From Prorocentrum cordatum (Eukaryota; Sar; Dinophyceae; Prorocentrales; Prorocentraceae): 64,000 nt of DNA. The first letter of the stretch is position 1. Each line of letters opens with the position of its first letter. Position numbers and translations under genes: made by a program. The notes beneath the pieces are model-generated. The model was not told where the DNA came from and ran no database searches. It was given only the letters and a program-made list of their open reading frames with translations. The stretch is taken from the NCBI GenBank assembly GCA_963575745.1, contig CAUYUJ010020615.1:336736-400735 (forward strand), in the 5' to 3' direction. Of the stretch, positions 1 through 10,905 are shown piece by piece.

Positions 1-115
1 GTAGTAGTGGTAGTAGTAGTAGTAGTAGTAACAGTAGTAATACCAATAGTCGTAGTAGTAGTAATAGTAGTAGTAGCAGTAGTAGTAGTAATACTAGTAC
101 TCGTACTCGTAGTAA

Positions 116-149
<34 letters not shown>

Positions 150-150
150 C

Positions 151-210
<60 letters not shown>

Positions 211-306
211 AGAGTAGTAGCCGTAGTAGTAGTAGAAGTAGTAGTAGTAGCAGAAGTAGTAGTAGAAATCGTTCTAGTAGTAGTAGTCGTCGTCGTCGTC
301 GTAGTA
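1..306. repeat. (GTA)n trinucleotide microsatellite
   Basis: Almost pure GTA/AGT triplets with scattered single-base changes (CGT, AAT, CAG variants). It starts at the window edge, so its full length is unknown. The long poly-valine reading frame across it follows from the triplet repeat and is not a gene. Confidence 0.97.
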
Positions 307-905
307 ATGTCAGTCATTGTAGAAGTTCTATTCGCCGCCGAGAGAAACAGGGGGGGGGGTCAAAACAAAAGACAATGGGTTTTCCCCTGACTCCTCCCTT
401 TCTCCTCCTGAGTCGACTCGCCTTGCCCCGCGGCGCGGGCTGCCAAGCGGAGCGGCCTGCTCCTCGCTCGAGGACTGCAACCAGACCTGCCGGCCGCTGG
501 GGGCGGGACTGAACGATGGCAGAGCTGGGCCAACCCCCTCCTGCTCGTCCTGGCCCACCCCCCTTCCGCTTTCTGGTCCTCGATCCTCCTCCTCCACTCC
601 CTCCTTCATCTCCCGGACCGCCCCCTCTTCCTCGACCTGCCCCCCTTCGCCTCATCGTCCTCGATCCTCCTCTTCCGCTTCCACCTTCTTCTCCTCCCTC
701 TTCCCCCTGGTCGCCCGATAGCTGATTCTGTGACCCCTCCTCTCCCTTCTCGTTCGCCCTCCTCCATCCTTCTCCTCCTCCTCCTCCTCCTCGAGGCCGG
801 GGGATTGTGGAGTCGCTGTGGGTTTTAGACGAAAAATTACGATATTTCAGTTTGTTCCTTATCATTATGCTGATGTTTCCTTTCTCGTTTTTTCTTTCTC
901 TCTCT
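307..905. other. Low-complexity, no gene seen
   Basis: A G run near 350-358 is followed by C/T-rich sequence with CCTC and CTCCTC clusters up to about 800. Open frames on both strands are Pro/Arg/Gly-rich and mirror the base composition. I see no recognisable domain. Confidence 0.6.
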
Positions 906-3213
906 CTCTCAATCTCTCCCACTCCCATTCCCATTCCATTCCCATTCCCAATACCATTACCATTACCATTCCCATCTCAATTCCCATTCCCATTCACATT
1001 ACCGTTACCATTACCATTACCTTTACCTTTATCTTTACCTTTACCTGTACCATTACCATTACCATTACCATTGCCTTTACAATTGCCAGTGCCATTACCA
1101 TTGCCATTACAATTGCCATTATCATTGCCATTGCCATTGCCAGTGCCGTTGCCATTGCCATGGTATTGCCATTGCCAGTAGCCACCCCATTACCATTACC
1201 GTTACCATCACCATTACCATTCCCATTACCATTACCATTCGCCACCACCATTACCATTGCCATTATCATTAGCATTACCAACACAATTGCCATTACCATT
1301 ACCATTACCGCTGCCATCACCATTACAATTCCCATTCCCATTTGCCATTACCATTACCGTTACCAATAACATTTCCATTACCATTGCCATTATCTTTCCC
1401 ACTACCACTACCAATTCCATTCCCGTTCCCGTTCCAAATACTACTACGATTCCCATTCCCATTCCCATTCCCATTCCCATTGCCATTACCATTACCATTA
1501 CCATTACCACTACCATGACCATGACAATTACCATTGCCATGGCCATTGCTATTGCCATTGCCGTTGCCGTTGCCATTCCCATTACCATTGCCAATCGCTA
1601 CCCCGTTACCATTGTCATAACCATTACCATTACCGTTATCGTCACCATTACCATTCCCAGTACCATTATCATTACCACTGTCATTGCCATTACCATTACC
1701 ATTGCCATTGCCATTGCCATTCGCCACTACCATTACCATTGCCACTCGCCACTACCATTACCATTACCATTGCCATTGCCATTGCCCTTCGCCACTACCA
1801 TTACCGTTGCCAGTGCCATTACCATTCCGATTAACATTCCCATTCCCAATACCATTACCATTGCCATTACAACTGCCATTGCCATTACCATTACCATTAC
1901 CATTACCTCTACCTCTACCTTTACATTTACCCTTACCCTTACCATTCCCATTTCCGTTACCACTACCACTGCCATTTACATGCCCGTTCCCATTCACATT
2001 CCCATTCCCGTTCCCATTCCCATTCACATTACCATTTCCATTACCATTACCATTGCCATTGCCATTGCCATGGCCATGGCCATTACCATTGCCATTCCTA
2101 TTGCCATTGCCATTACCGCTGCCGTTGTCATTGTCATTGCCATTGCCAGTCGCCACCCCGTTACCACTATCATTACCGTTACCATTACCAGTACCATTAC
2201 CATTACCCCTGTCATTACCATTACCATTCGCATTGACATTGCCATTGCCATTAGCCACTACCATTACCATTGCCAGTACCATTTCCATGGCCATTCTCAT
2301 GACCATTACCATTACAATTACCATTACCATTATCACTATCACTTCCATTACCATTACCTTTACCTCTACCTTTACCTTTACCCTTATCCTTATCATTCCC
2401 ATTTCCGTTACCACTACCACTACCATTTCCATTCCCGTTCCCGTTCCTATTCCCATTCACATTCCCATTCCCGTTCACATTCCCATTACCATTGCCATTA
2501 TCATTACACTTACCATTGCCATTGCCATGGCCATTATCATTGTCATTGCCATTGCCAATCTCATTGCCATTGTCATTACCATTACCGTTGTCATTGTCAT
2601 TGCCATTGCCAATCGCTACCCCCTTACCATTACCATTACCGTTACCATTACCAGTACCAGTACCATTACCCCTGTCATTACCATTACCATCACCATTGCC
2701 ATTGCCATTCGTCACTACCATTACCATTGCCAGTACCATTTCCGCTGCCATTACCATTAGAATTCCCATTCTCATTCCCATTCCCAATACTATTACAACT
2801 TCCAGAACCATTACCATTACCATTACCAGTGCCCTTACCATTATCACTACCACTATCATTTCCATTCCCGTTCCCGTTCCCATTCCCACTTCCATTCCCA
2901 TTCCCATTCCCATTACCATTACCACTGCCATTGCCAGTACCATTACCATTACCATTACCTTTAACTCTACCTATACCTCTACCCTTACCATGACCATTAC
3001 CATTGCCATGGCCATTACCATTGCCATTGCCATTGTCATTGCCATTCCCGTTGCCATTGCCATTGCCATTAACATTACCATTACCGTTGCCATTGCCATT
3101 GTCATTGCCTCGCTACCCCGTTACCACTATCATTACCGTAACCATTACCAGTACCATTACCAGTACCATTACCATTACCATTACCATTGCCATTGCCATT
3201 GCCATTGCCATTC
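906..3213. repeat. CCATTR hexamer satellite with higher-order period
   Basis: About 2.3 kb of the hexamer CCATTA/CCATTG/CCATTC and one-step variants. On top of the 6-bp period is a longer one. The phrase CCGTTGTCATTGTCATTGCC starts at 2122 and 2585. CCTGTCATTACCATTACC starts at 2208 and 2671. The CGCYACCCC marker starts at 2151 and 2614. All three pairs are exactly 463 bp apart. Other markers recur at 451-457 bp, differing by whole hexamers. Both strands are open for long stretches (PL, HY, TI or GN dipeptide repeats) because stop codons are rare in the hexamer, so these frames are not called genes. Confidence 0.95.
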
Positions 3214-3375
3214 GAGGATTCCAGTAGGAATCATTCAGTGGAGGGTTTCAGTAGGAATCCACATGTGGAGGATTTCGGTAGGAATCATTCAGTGGAGGGT
3301 TTCGATAGGAACCCTTCTGTCGAGGATTTTACTGTGAATCCTTCTTATGGGGGCGTCCAATAGGAATCCTTCTAG
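3214..3375. repeat. 27-bp tandem repeat, six units
   Basis: Six consecutive 27-bp units begin at 3214, 3241, 3268, 3295, 3322 and 3349. The core is GAGGATTTCGGTAGGAATC followed by a variable end. The array abuts the hexamer satellite directly and becomes more divergent toward its right end. Confidence 0.93.
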
Positions 3376-4340
3376 GGGGGAGAGCAGATGTGGTCACGTC
3401 GCATTCCTTTTTTTTCGCCTTGCGCGCCCCCCCCCCCGAAAAAAAAACTGTTTTTTTTTGGATTTTTTTTTTTTTCTCTGGGGGGGGGCGCCTGGAGAAA
3501 AAAAAAAAAAAAGGCAGAGAGGTAGCAGGAGGGGGAGAGGGAGGAGGAGGAGGAGGAGGATGAGGAGGAGGGGGCGGAGGAGGAGGAGGAGGAGGACGAC
3601 ACAGAGCAGAGTTTGCACAGAAACAGTCGCGAACTCAGCGCGAAACCCTCGCGCGCGCGCTTTTGAACCCCTGCGACTCCACAATCCCCCGTTCTCTCCT
3701 CCTCCTCCCTCCCGTCTCCTGAGTAGTTAATCCCTTCCTACTCATCTCTCCAATTCTGAGATCACTCTTTATTGCTCCATCCTCCAGTGAACCAACACCT
3801 CCATGCAGCAACCCCAAACCAACACCACCCCAAACCCCTGAGCCCCCCGGAAGCCTCACGGCGTGGGGGATTGCGGTCACCGTACCTCTTGGTACAAATC
3901 CCCTCTCCCACTTCGTCCGTGCCCCAACCCAGCGCATCGAAATCCCCCCCGTCCAACTTCTTCTCGCGTCCCCCAGTCCGACCGTAGCCCCCCAACCCAA
4001 GTCCGCGGAGGTGCGGGATGGCGGGTGGATTCGGATAGTCCCTAAACCCGGGTCAGCCTGACAGGATCGAAGGAATTCGGCCAATCCCCGTCAGCGCGAA
4101 ACCCCGTTACATTTGGCCCGGCCTCCCCATAACCAAGAGGGGCAACGATAGGGGGGGACTGGCATAGGGGGGAACATCGACCTGGAACCAGCGAGAAATC
4201 GCCGATAGAGCGGCGATAGGTCCCCGATATCGAACGCGCACGCTCCTGGGCGGGAGTTGGGCCATCGGGCCCCCATCGGCGACGAATGGACGATTGAGGA
4301 TCGATGCGTCCCCCGATATGCCTATCCCCACCCTATCGGC
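3376..4340. other. Homopolymer runs, AGG array, no gene
   Basis: This stretch has poly-T, poly-C, poly-A and poly-G runs at about 3405-3512. A GAGGAGGA purine array lies at about 3528-3600. The rest is C-rich sequence without recognisable coding content. Frames on the two strands mirror each other and show no domain. Confidence 0.6.
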
Positions 4341-4365
4341 TACACGCCAGGGGGGCCCCAGCGGA

Positions 4366-5003
4366 GGCGCCGCCAGGGGGGCCCCAGCGCCGATCCGAGA
4401 AATCCGCGCGGAGCGTCGAAGGTTTCTGTTGACGCCGTTGTACTTCTTCGACCTGCAGGTGCACCCTGTTGCTGCGAGCGCGCGGCGGCGCGTGGCCGCC
4501 GCCGCCGCGTCGCCGCCGCCGCACGCGCCGCGAGCGCGGCGAGCAGCTCCACAAGGCTCCTGGCGGCGGCCCGGGCGCCTTTTTCCGCGGCCGCGAGCGC
4601 GCGCGTGAGCGCCCGCCCGCGTCCGGGCCCTACCTGTTGGTCTTCCACAAGGTCAAAGGAAAAACAACCGCATAAACATACAATCGAAACGCTGTCCTAA
4701 GGCACCCTAAATAAGGAACGAGGCACCTGTTTACCATAAGCTAGACAACTAGACGTCGATTTTCCACAGAAAACCTAAGGAACACATAAGAAACAATTAA
4801 GGACCACTGAGCCTTTCCCCAACGAAAGGGGTCCCTTCTTCAGCAGCCCGACTGTTAACATAAACTGTCGACGCTCCGCGAGGATTTCTCGGATCCGCGC
4901 TGGGACCCCCTCCCTGGCGCGCGGAGCGCGCCAAGGGAGGCGCCGGAGGCGCCGCCAGGAGGGCCTCAGCGAAGATCCTAGAAATCCGTCAGGAACGTCG
5001 AAA
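4366..5003. repeat. Foldback-type GC-rich repeat, three copies
   Basis: A segment of about 55 bp occurs three times: direct at about 4366-4425, inverted at about 4867-4920, and direct again at about 4948-5003. Its landmarks are GCCGCCAGG, CAGCG, GATCC, AGAAATCC and GCGTCGA. The second and third copies face each other across 27 bp and could form a long hairpin. AT-rich CATAAAC/TTATGTTTATG segments lie just outside the arms. This fits a decayed foldback or MITE-like element. No coding capacity is seen. Confidence 0.6.
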
Positions 5004-5015
5004 GCTTATGTTTAT

Positions 5016-6157
5016 GCAATTGTTCTTCCTCGATTCCAGCAATATATCCGATCCGAGGGGCCGGCCTTTCAAGATCCGGGAAAGTGCATATCCTACCCCA
5101 GGCGAATGAATGCATCGGCACGGCGCTCGAATATCCGACCAGAACCTGCCCAAGATCCAAGATCTAGAATGGCACATCCCTCAGATTGGTTATCTTGTCG
5201 GGGCTAGAACCTAGAACCTAGAAGCCCTTCGGCCCGTCGGGGCCCATCCCTATGCCGGGCGTCCACTCCACGGTCTCGGGCCGCTCCACTGGCAGGTCCT
5301 TCGCGCAGCAGGGGCGGCGCAGGGTGCAGGAGGAGGGGGGGCGCCACCGGGCGCGCGGTCCTCTTGAGCCTGCACCTGGTATGCTGCTCTTCCCTCCCAC
5401 GCCGCTGTATGCACACTAGATGCACGAGTTTGCTTCGCGCGCTTAGGTTCTAGCGCAGTCCAAGGCCCCGTCCTCCTGGTCCGAATCATCCCGAACGGCC
5501 GCCTGAGGCTCGATTCGCGGCCCCGAGTACCAACGAGAGGGAGAAGGCGAGAGAGGGATGTGGGAGAGAGGGAAGATGAAAGGGGCATTCGGATCGAGAG
5601 AAATCTAGATTTTGAACGGAATTTCGATTCCAGCTGAAGCATGGGCATTTCTTTTCTCGATTTTCCCCTGTTTTCTCCATTTGATCGGTTTTCCTGGTTT
5701 TCCCGGATTTCCTGATTTTCCAATTGTTCTAGGTTTTCCCGGTTGTCCCGCCGGAAGGCCCTCGATCTAACTGTTGACTTCACTTGGCAATAAATCATAA
5801 GTTAGTTGTAGCCATGACAGAAGTCGGTTATAAGCATTAGTCACGTTACTAACTCGGCTAACTCGGGTGGTGCAGTTGGAGGTAGATAGCTTGAGTTAAG
5901 AAAGTTACTCAATTCGCTAACTTTTATATGCGTACTGAAAAAAAACCAAGTTGCTGCACTGCATGTTCCTTAAATGTTACGTTCAGAAACGCAAGCATGT
6001 GTTGGGATTTTCTTGGCCATGCATATGGGAACTTATGATCCATACTTGCGTGTGAACGCATTCAGAAACTTGTCTCGAGCGTTGCAAGAATGTGGTGCGT
6101 TGCAAATGCGACATACCATATCGAAGATGCAATCCTATGTTGCATTTGGTTTGCATA
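5016..6157. other. No recognisable gene
   Basis: Mixed sequence, GC-rich to about 5560 and then more AT-rich. A cluster of TTTTCC/TTTCC words lies at 5650-5745, and a short run of GTTACTAACTCGGCTAACTCGG-like words lies near 5838-5920. Open frames are short and match no family I know. Confidence 0.5.
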
Positions 6158-6178
6158 TCCGTAGAATTTTGGCTCAAG
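6158..6178 (+). other. Relic of the dinoflagellate spliced leader
   Basis: The bases TCCGTAG-AATTTTGGCTCAAG match the conserved 22-nt dinoflagellate spliced leader except for one missing C and one C-to-A change. The leader is normally added in trans to mRNAs and is not encoded next to genes. A genomic copy therefore implies an mRNA that was reverse-transcribed and reinserted, a route described for dinoflagellates as recycled mRNAs. An ORF of 178 codons begins 70 nt downstream on the same strand, as expected for a retroposed transcript with its 5' UTR. Confidence 0.75.
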
Positions 6179-6248
6179 CCGTTTGGGCTAGGATTCTTCC
6201 ACACGGCGTGATGAACGCCTCCCGAGAAAAAAAAAACAAATAACAAAT

Positions 6249-7441
6249 GTGAGTGGTGAGATGGTGTCAATCAAGCAAGCGCATTTGCAGCCATATGCGC
6301 CTGCGGTTTCATTGTTCGAAGATGTCGGTGGGATCGCCAGGAACATCGATTGCCTCAGGGTGGAGAAGATACATTCAGATTATATGTTTGCGTGCACGGA
6401 GAATCGGTATGGGGAAGGTTTTGTACCGAGCGAGGTGTTGGGTTTGATCGTGAAGATCTTCAGGAATGGTGTCAAACATTCGGCCCTCATGAATGCAGCT
6501 TGCATGGGACGTCCACCAGTGGGCGCCCTTGGGTATGAGAAGATCCAGACGTTCAATTTCAAAACCATGAAGGATTCTGCAGGCCAGTTACCTCAGTACG
6601 AGTGGGATGCCAAGTTCGCAAGCTACACTTGCGGGCACACGAGCATGGGCTTGCGTTGCTTCAACGCAGAAGTTCCCGCGCCCACGTCAACGCCAGAACG
6701 ATTTGACAACATATCGCATGATGGTAGTTCTCATTGGCGAGATCGCGGGAGATGCAGCCCGATTGCGCAAAGGCTTGCGACGTGAGTATCGAATGGAAGG
6801 TGTTCCGATATGAGTTTGTCAAGCAGCCCCCCCCCCCCCCCCCCCCATGGGTTAGCAACCTGGCGCAAGAAGCTGGCAATGCTGGCCAGCAGGTTGCGAG
6901 GCGCGGGAATCGCATGAGTCAGCTGTTCACAATCGCAGCTATTGCGAACCGCCACCATGCAGACGACGCCACCGATTGGAACAATGTCATCCGTGAGGCT
7001 ATTCGGGGGGGGGGCCTCTCTCTTTCCTTGGGAGATCGATGGGCTAGTAAAATGTGCGAAGGTGTCGTCTGGCGGCCGCGCCAACCCGATCTTCCTGAAC
7101 GAGCTTCGCGGCTTCTCGCGACAGCTGGCCCCCAGCGCGCGGTCGCGGGTTCGTTGGCGAAGTCCCTCGCCGACGTGCAGATCAAGCGCGAGGGGGCCGC
7201 GGTGGCATTCAAGCTCGCACGCATGAGGGCGATGACATGCGCGACGGGTAAGTCCGCGATGCATGGCAACCAGCTGCTTTGGAAGCCAGGCGACGTGACC
7301 GCCTTGTCGAGCGATAAGAAGTCTACTATTGCACGGGTGGCTGATGAATCTCTTCAGAGAAGGCGACATATCGCAAGAGGTCAAGGCATCACGGCGGACG
7401 CGGTCGCGCACGGCACGCGGCACCATCGTGGGATTGGCTGA
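6249..7441 (+). pseudogene. Frameshifted copy of an unknown multi-copy-type protein
   Basis: The first 178 codons (6249-6785) give a balanced, non-repetitive protein with MSGEMVSIKQAHLQPYAPAV at the start. Plausible sequence then continues in other frames: about 6700-6813 (DAARLRKGLRREYR), then 6790-7000 (AGNAGQQVARRGNRMSQLF), then about 7020-7150 (KCAKVSSGGRANPIFLNELR), then back to the 6734 frame to 7441. Frame changes fall at or near a C run of about 20 (6828-6846) and a G run near 7005-7014. The leader relic just upstream and the frameshifts suggest a retroposed, decayed gene. I do not recognise a functional domain. Introns at the homopolymer runs are an alternative explanation. Confidence 0.5.
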
Positions 7442-7506
7442 CGCTCGCGTAGTTCATTTCGTGTTCAGCAAGCCCGATGAGCGCTTGGGCAATTCCAAGA
7501 CGCTGA

Positions 7507-7914
7507 ATGATATCGGGGTCAGCTTCGCCGCTGCGTTGGCAGCGCGCGCTGGCAGATCAATTAGCGCGCGCCCAAAGCCGCGACAACGCAAGGGCGCAGC
7601 TCAGAGTGAAAGAGTTCACCGCTTCGGGCAAGTGGCCGAACCAAGTGGACAAGCTCAGCGACAAAGGGTTTGAGGTTGGCGACAAAATCGCCATGGAGAA
7701 CGACATCTCGGGCGAGATCACATGCGGGGTGATCTACATCGACGCCGTGGCGGGCGTCAAGTTGCAGCTTCATGCCGCTGGCAGAGCGCCCTTGCACCCC
7801 GTAGACGACTTCCTACGCGGCAGGTTCGTCGTGCCCACGGTTGCGACGGACAAAAATTGCGATCTCGTCGCAAAGCATTTGAATTATCTTACGTTGCTCC
7901 CTCATCCCATTTAG
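7507..7914 (+). CDS. Coding-like segment, unknown function
   Basis: An open frame of 135 codons. The first third overlaps a competing frame (7329-7673) that also looks protein-like (TLNDIGVSFAAALAAR). The last 90 codons look like a small folded domain: KWPNQVDKLSDKGFEVGDKI followed by alternating hydrophobic stretches. It is probably the next piece of the decayed gene starting at 6249, in yet another frame. The start codon shown is only the first ATG in the frame. No known family was recognised. Confidence 0.4.
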   Translation: MISGSASPLRWQRALADQLARAQSRDNARAQLRVKEFTASGKWPNQVDKLSDKGFEVGDKIAMENDISGEITCGVIYIDAVAGVKLQLHAAGRAPLHPVDDFLRGRFVVPTVATDKNCDLVAKHLNYLTLLPHPI

Positions 7915-7981
7915 CTCACCGCGCGTCTTCAAGCCCCATCTATCTGCGTCGCTGTTCCCCCACGAAAAACGCTCGACAAGT

Positions 7982-8599
7982 TTGCTGACCATGGCCCCCT
8001 TCAAATCGGTCGACTACCAGTGGAGTATAGAGGAGGCCAAACTCAGGCTGGCCTTGGACGGTGTACACAACCAGAACAGCAACTCTCTCAAGTACTTGAG
8101 TGGGGTGGCTACGCCTATACAGCTTCGTGCCCTCACCGCATCGCGTTCGTTTGAGGCTGAGGAGCTGGTGCCTGTTCCACTCGCATCGACGATCTGCAGG
8201 AATACGCAAACTGATATAGTTCAGGGCGGGAATGCGTTCAGGGAGACGCACACAAACCCCGAGGGATTGATCTCCGATATCGCGATGGCCTCCAGTGGTG
8301 GCATCAAGCTGCCTGAGGCTGAGACGAACGCTGGCGTCGGGGGCTAAAGCAGGCACCGAGTTCGCTCGTCATCCCCATTCTGGCTCGCGCAGGATTCATG
8401 TGAGCACGGCGCCTCCAACATGAAACTCAAGACCGTCAAGTCTACAGCTGCGCCATCAGTGTCTGTACCAGGTGTGACAAACAAATGCGCCACCACTAAA
8501 GGCGGTGTCCATAGCGCCCAGCCGGCATCATTCATGCCGAAGCGCAAGGTAGACGATGTGCCTGCTGCGCCCGCGGCAAAGAAGCATAGAAAGGGCTGA
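7982..8599 (+). pseudogene. C-terminal part of the same decayed gene, with in-frame stop and NLS-like tail
   Basis: One frame runs from 7982 to a TAA at 8345-8347 (121 codons). It carries APFKSVDYQWSIEEAKLRLA and ASRSFEAEELVPVPLAST. The same frame reopens and contains a 59-codon ORF at 8420-8599 ending in a lysine/arginine-rich tail (PKRKVDD, then KKHRKG). That tail resembles a bipartite nuclear localisation signal. The TAA may be a mutation joining what was one C-terminus, or 8420-8599 may be a separate small ORF. It follows 7507-7914 closely on the same strand. Confidence 0.4.
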
Positions 8600-9530
8600 G
8601 GCATGTGTGCTGCAGCATCGGGTATACATAACATATGCTGAAAGGTGTGTGAACTGTCTGAACACATCGTCGCTGTCGTTCGTCGGCAATCGTTGCATCA
8701 TTGCTTCCACGCCTTGGCATCGCACCACAGGAAGGAGCCCGCCGGGGCCACCGCAAACCGCTGCAGCAGCCACGCAAGCGCCCGACGCGGCAGCAGCAGC
8801 AGCAGCCGCAGCCCCAGCAGGGACAGCAGAGGGCCGCGACACAGCCCCAGCACAGACAGCAAAGGCCAAGCAAATGCCGCGGCGCCTGCGCGGAAAAACG
8901 ACAGATCCTGCGAAGCCGCCACGGAAGAGGGCCCCAGGCAGCCAGCAGGGGACAGGGCGCGCGACACCGACGCCTCCTAGCCAGGAGGCGGCCCCGCCGA
9001 AACCGGCGTCTGCCGGACAGGAGGCGCCTCCGCCGACGGGCCCCAGCCAGGGGGCGGCTCCGCTGCGGCCGACGGCCCCCGCCCAGGACGCGGCTGAGCC
9101 GAAGCCGACGGCTCCCAGCCAGGGGGGCCCCGAGGCAGCGCGCGCCCCGACGACGCCCGAGAACTCGAAGGACCCTGAAGTTGCGGCGATGGCAAGGGCA
9201 GAGGCTCAGGCAGCCCGGGCAGCGCGCGACGAAGCAAGGGCCGCTGCAGGACAACAGCCTGCTGCAGAGCAAGAGAAGCCCGACGCTGCCCCTGACGCAG
9301 AGACGCCCAACTCTGCCGCTGAGGAAAAGAACCCGACTCCCCCGCTGAGGAGGGGGACCAGAACAAAAAGCGCGAGCCCGGCAGCCAGGGGCCCCACGAC
9401 GGCCCCCCCGATAGAAAACGCAACGACGACGACAAGGACGGGGGCGACGGCAGCTCCAAGAACGACGGCGGCAGTGCCCAGACCGCCTAGAGAGAGGTGG
9501 CCTCGGGCCCCAACGACGCACAGCTCCTAG
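8556..9530 (+). CDS. Ala/Pro-rich low-complexity ORF, 324 codons
   Basis: The frame is open for 975 nt and overlaps the end of the upstream NLS-tailed ORF in another frame. The first 60 residues are unremarkable. The rest is Ala, Pro, Thr, Glu and Lys with runs such as AAAAAAAAAPAG. A stretch around residues 205-235 (EVAAMARAEAQAARAARDEA) could form a charged helix. A competing frame on the same strand and long frames on the minus strand exist, so the call rests on openness alone. No domain, targeting signal or start context stands out. Confidence 0.25.
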   Translation: MCLLRPRQRSIERAEACVLQHRVYITYAERCVNCLNTSSLSFVGNRCIIASTPWHRTTGRSPPGPPQTAAAATQAPDAAAAAAAAAPAGTAEGRDTAPAQTAKAKQMPRRLRGKTTDPAKPPRKRAPGSQQGTGRATPTPPSQEAAPPKPASAGQEAPPPTGPSQGAAPLRPTAPAQDAAEPKPTAPSQGGPEAARAPTTPENSKDPEVAAMARAEAQAARAARDEARAAAGQQPAAEQEKPDAAPDAETPNSAAEEKNPTPPLRRGTRTKSASPAARGPTTAPPIENATTTTRTGATAAPRTTAAVPRPPRERWPRAPTTHSS

Positions 9531-10905
9531 TCGCAGCGCCCTGCGTAGAGCCCAGCGCGCCGCGCGCGCTTTGACTTGTGGCCGCGCGCCGCGACTCCTG
9601 AGAAAACATCGTCACAATCATAATCGTCATCACATCGGTCCCCCGTGGAGGAGGCCGCGCGTCCAAGGGGGGGCAAGGGAGGGAGGGGGGGGATAGGCAG
9701 GGCGGGGGGGGCGAGAGGCGACGGAGGAAAGGCTACATGCAGGCATCGACGCCGCACGCGTGGCCATGTTGATCCCGCAGAGGGGAGCAAAGCAGCCCGT
9801 CAGTGGAGACGCGCGCCTCGCATGGAGGAGCGCTCGCGGGGAGATGAGGCAGCTGTCAGAGGTCGCGTCGGGCAAATCCCGCCGCCGATCCGACCCCGCG
9901 CGGAAACCCCGAGAACAATTCGTCCGACAAAATCTGTTCGAAAGAATTATTCCGAGCACTTCCCCGGTGAATTCGCGCGCAACGGACTCAGAAGAATTAT
10001 TGCGACCGATTTCTTGCGAAATAATTATGTCTTGAGGTTGTGGTTCGTGTCGTGGCTCTCTCCCAACAACCCCCCTTCTGGGTCTGATCAACTCCTCCGT
10101 GGCTCTCTTTGGACAGGCTCTCGCAACGCATCCGAGTTCTGAACGGAGGTTGCATGATGCCTATCATATCTAGCATATACATGTAATGCGCATCCACACA
10201 TGTCATATGCGCCCATATGTTACCACGCACGCATGCTACATGCGCCTGCGCACGCGCACCACATCTAGGGCCATAGCGCGCTGCGCGCCGCACGCGCGCG
10301 CGCGACTTGCGCGGGCGGCGGCGTCGGCAGCGGCAGGTGATTAGGCGGGCAAGGCAATGTCGCACGCGCGCGCCTAGCATGCGCCCAAACGCCGCCCCCG
10401 TCAAATAACCCCAGCAGATGCAGCCGGCGAGCCGCCCAACCGCCACGCGGGCGGCGCCGGTGCCGCTCGGCGCTCGCAGCGCCGCGTGCGCCCCCCGCTC
10501 CTGGCATGGATCGCGTAGTTGCGCCGCGCTGAACATGCATGACTTGTCGGCAGTTCTGCGCCGATGCGCTGCGCTCGCAGAGTCTCCTCGCGCAGCCGTA
10601 TGCCCGAACGGCGCGTTCACCGCAGACGTGCCCTCTGAAAAATAAACGCAACCAGCAGCGGCTTCTTCTGCCCCCCCGCGCAGGAGGGCGTCTGAGGAGG
10701 GCGACGGGGGAGGGCGATGAGGAGGAAGAGGGCGAAGGAGGACGGGGTTCTTGCCGTTTCGGCGTTTTTGTTCGGGGGGGGGACCGCGGGCCTCCTGGCG
10801 GGGCGCGCGGCGGGACTGATTGCACATCTGCAGCCTTTTCGGATCCAGCCCTCGCGCTTGCTCCAGCCTCTTCCGCGCCGGCAAGAGTTGGAATCTTGCC
10901 CCGCG
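9531..10905. other. GC-rich spacer with alternating purine-pyrimidine tract
   Basis: No convincing gene. A G-rich block lies at 9660-9720. At about 10160-10320 the sequence is rich in CATATG, GCGC, CACGCAC and similar alternating purine-pyrimidine steps, a composition that can favour left-handed DNA. Frames overlapping 10265-11043 on the minus strand are Arg/Ala-rich composition frames. The motif GCGCTGCGCTCGCAGAG at 10566 recurs at 13499. Confidence 0.5.

Noticed and set aside
1257-2993. A 578-codon open frame in the hexamer satellite
   Set aside because: The sequence is a dipeptide repeat dictated by CCATTR hexamers, and overlapping frames on both strands are equally open.
906-3213. Possible telomeric repeat
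   Set aside because: The hexamer CCATTR is unlike the TTTAGGG-type repeats known for dinoflagellates, and the array is internal.
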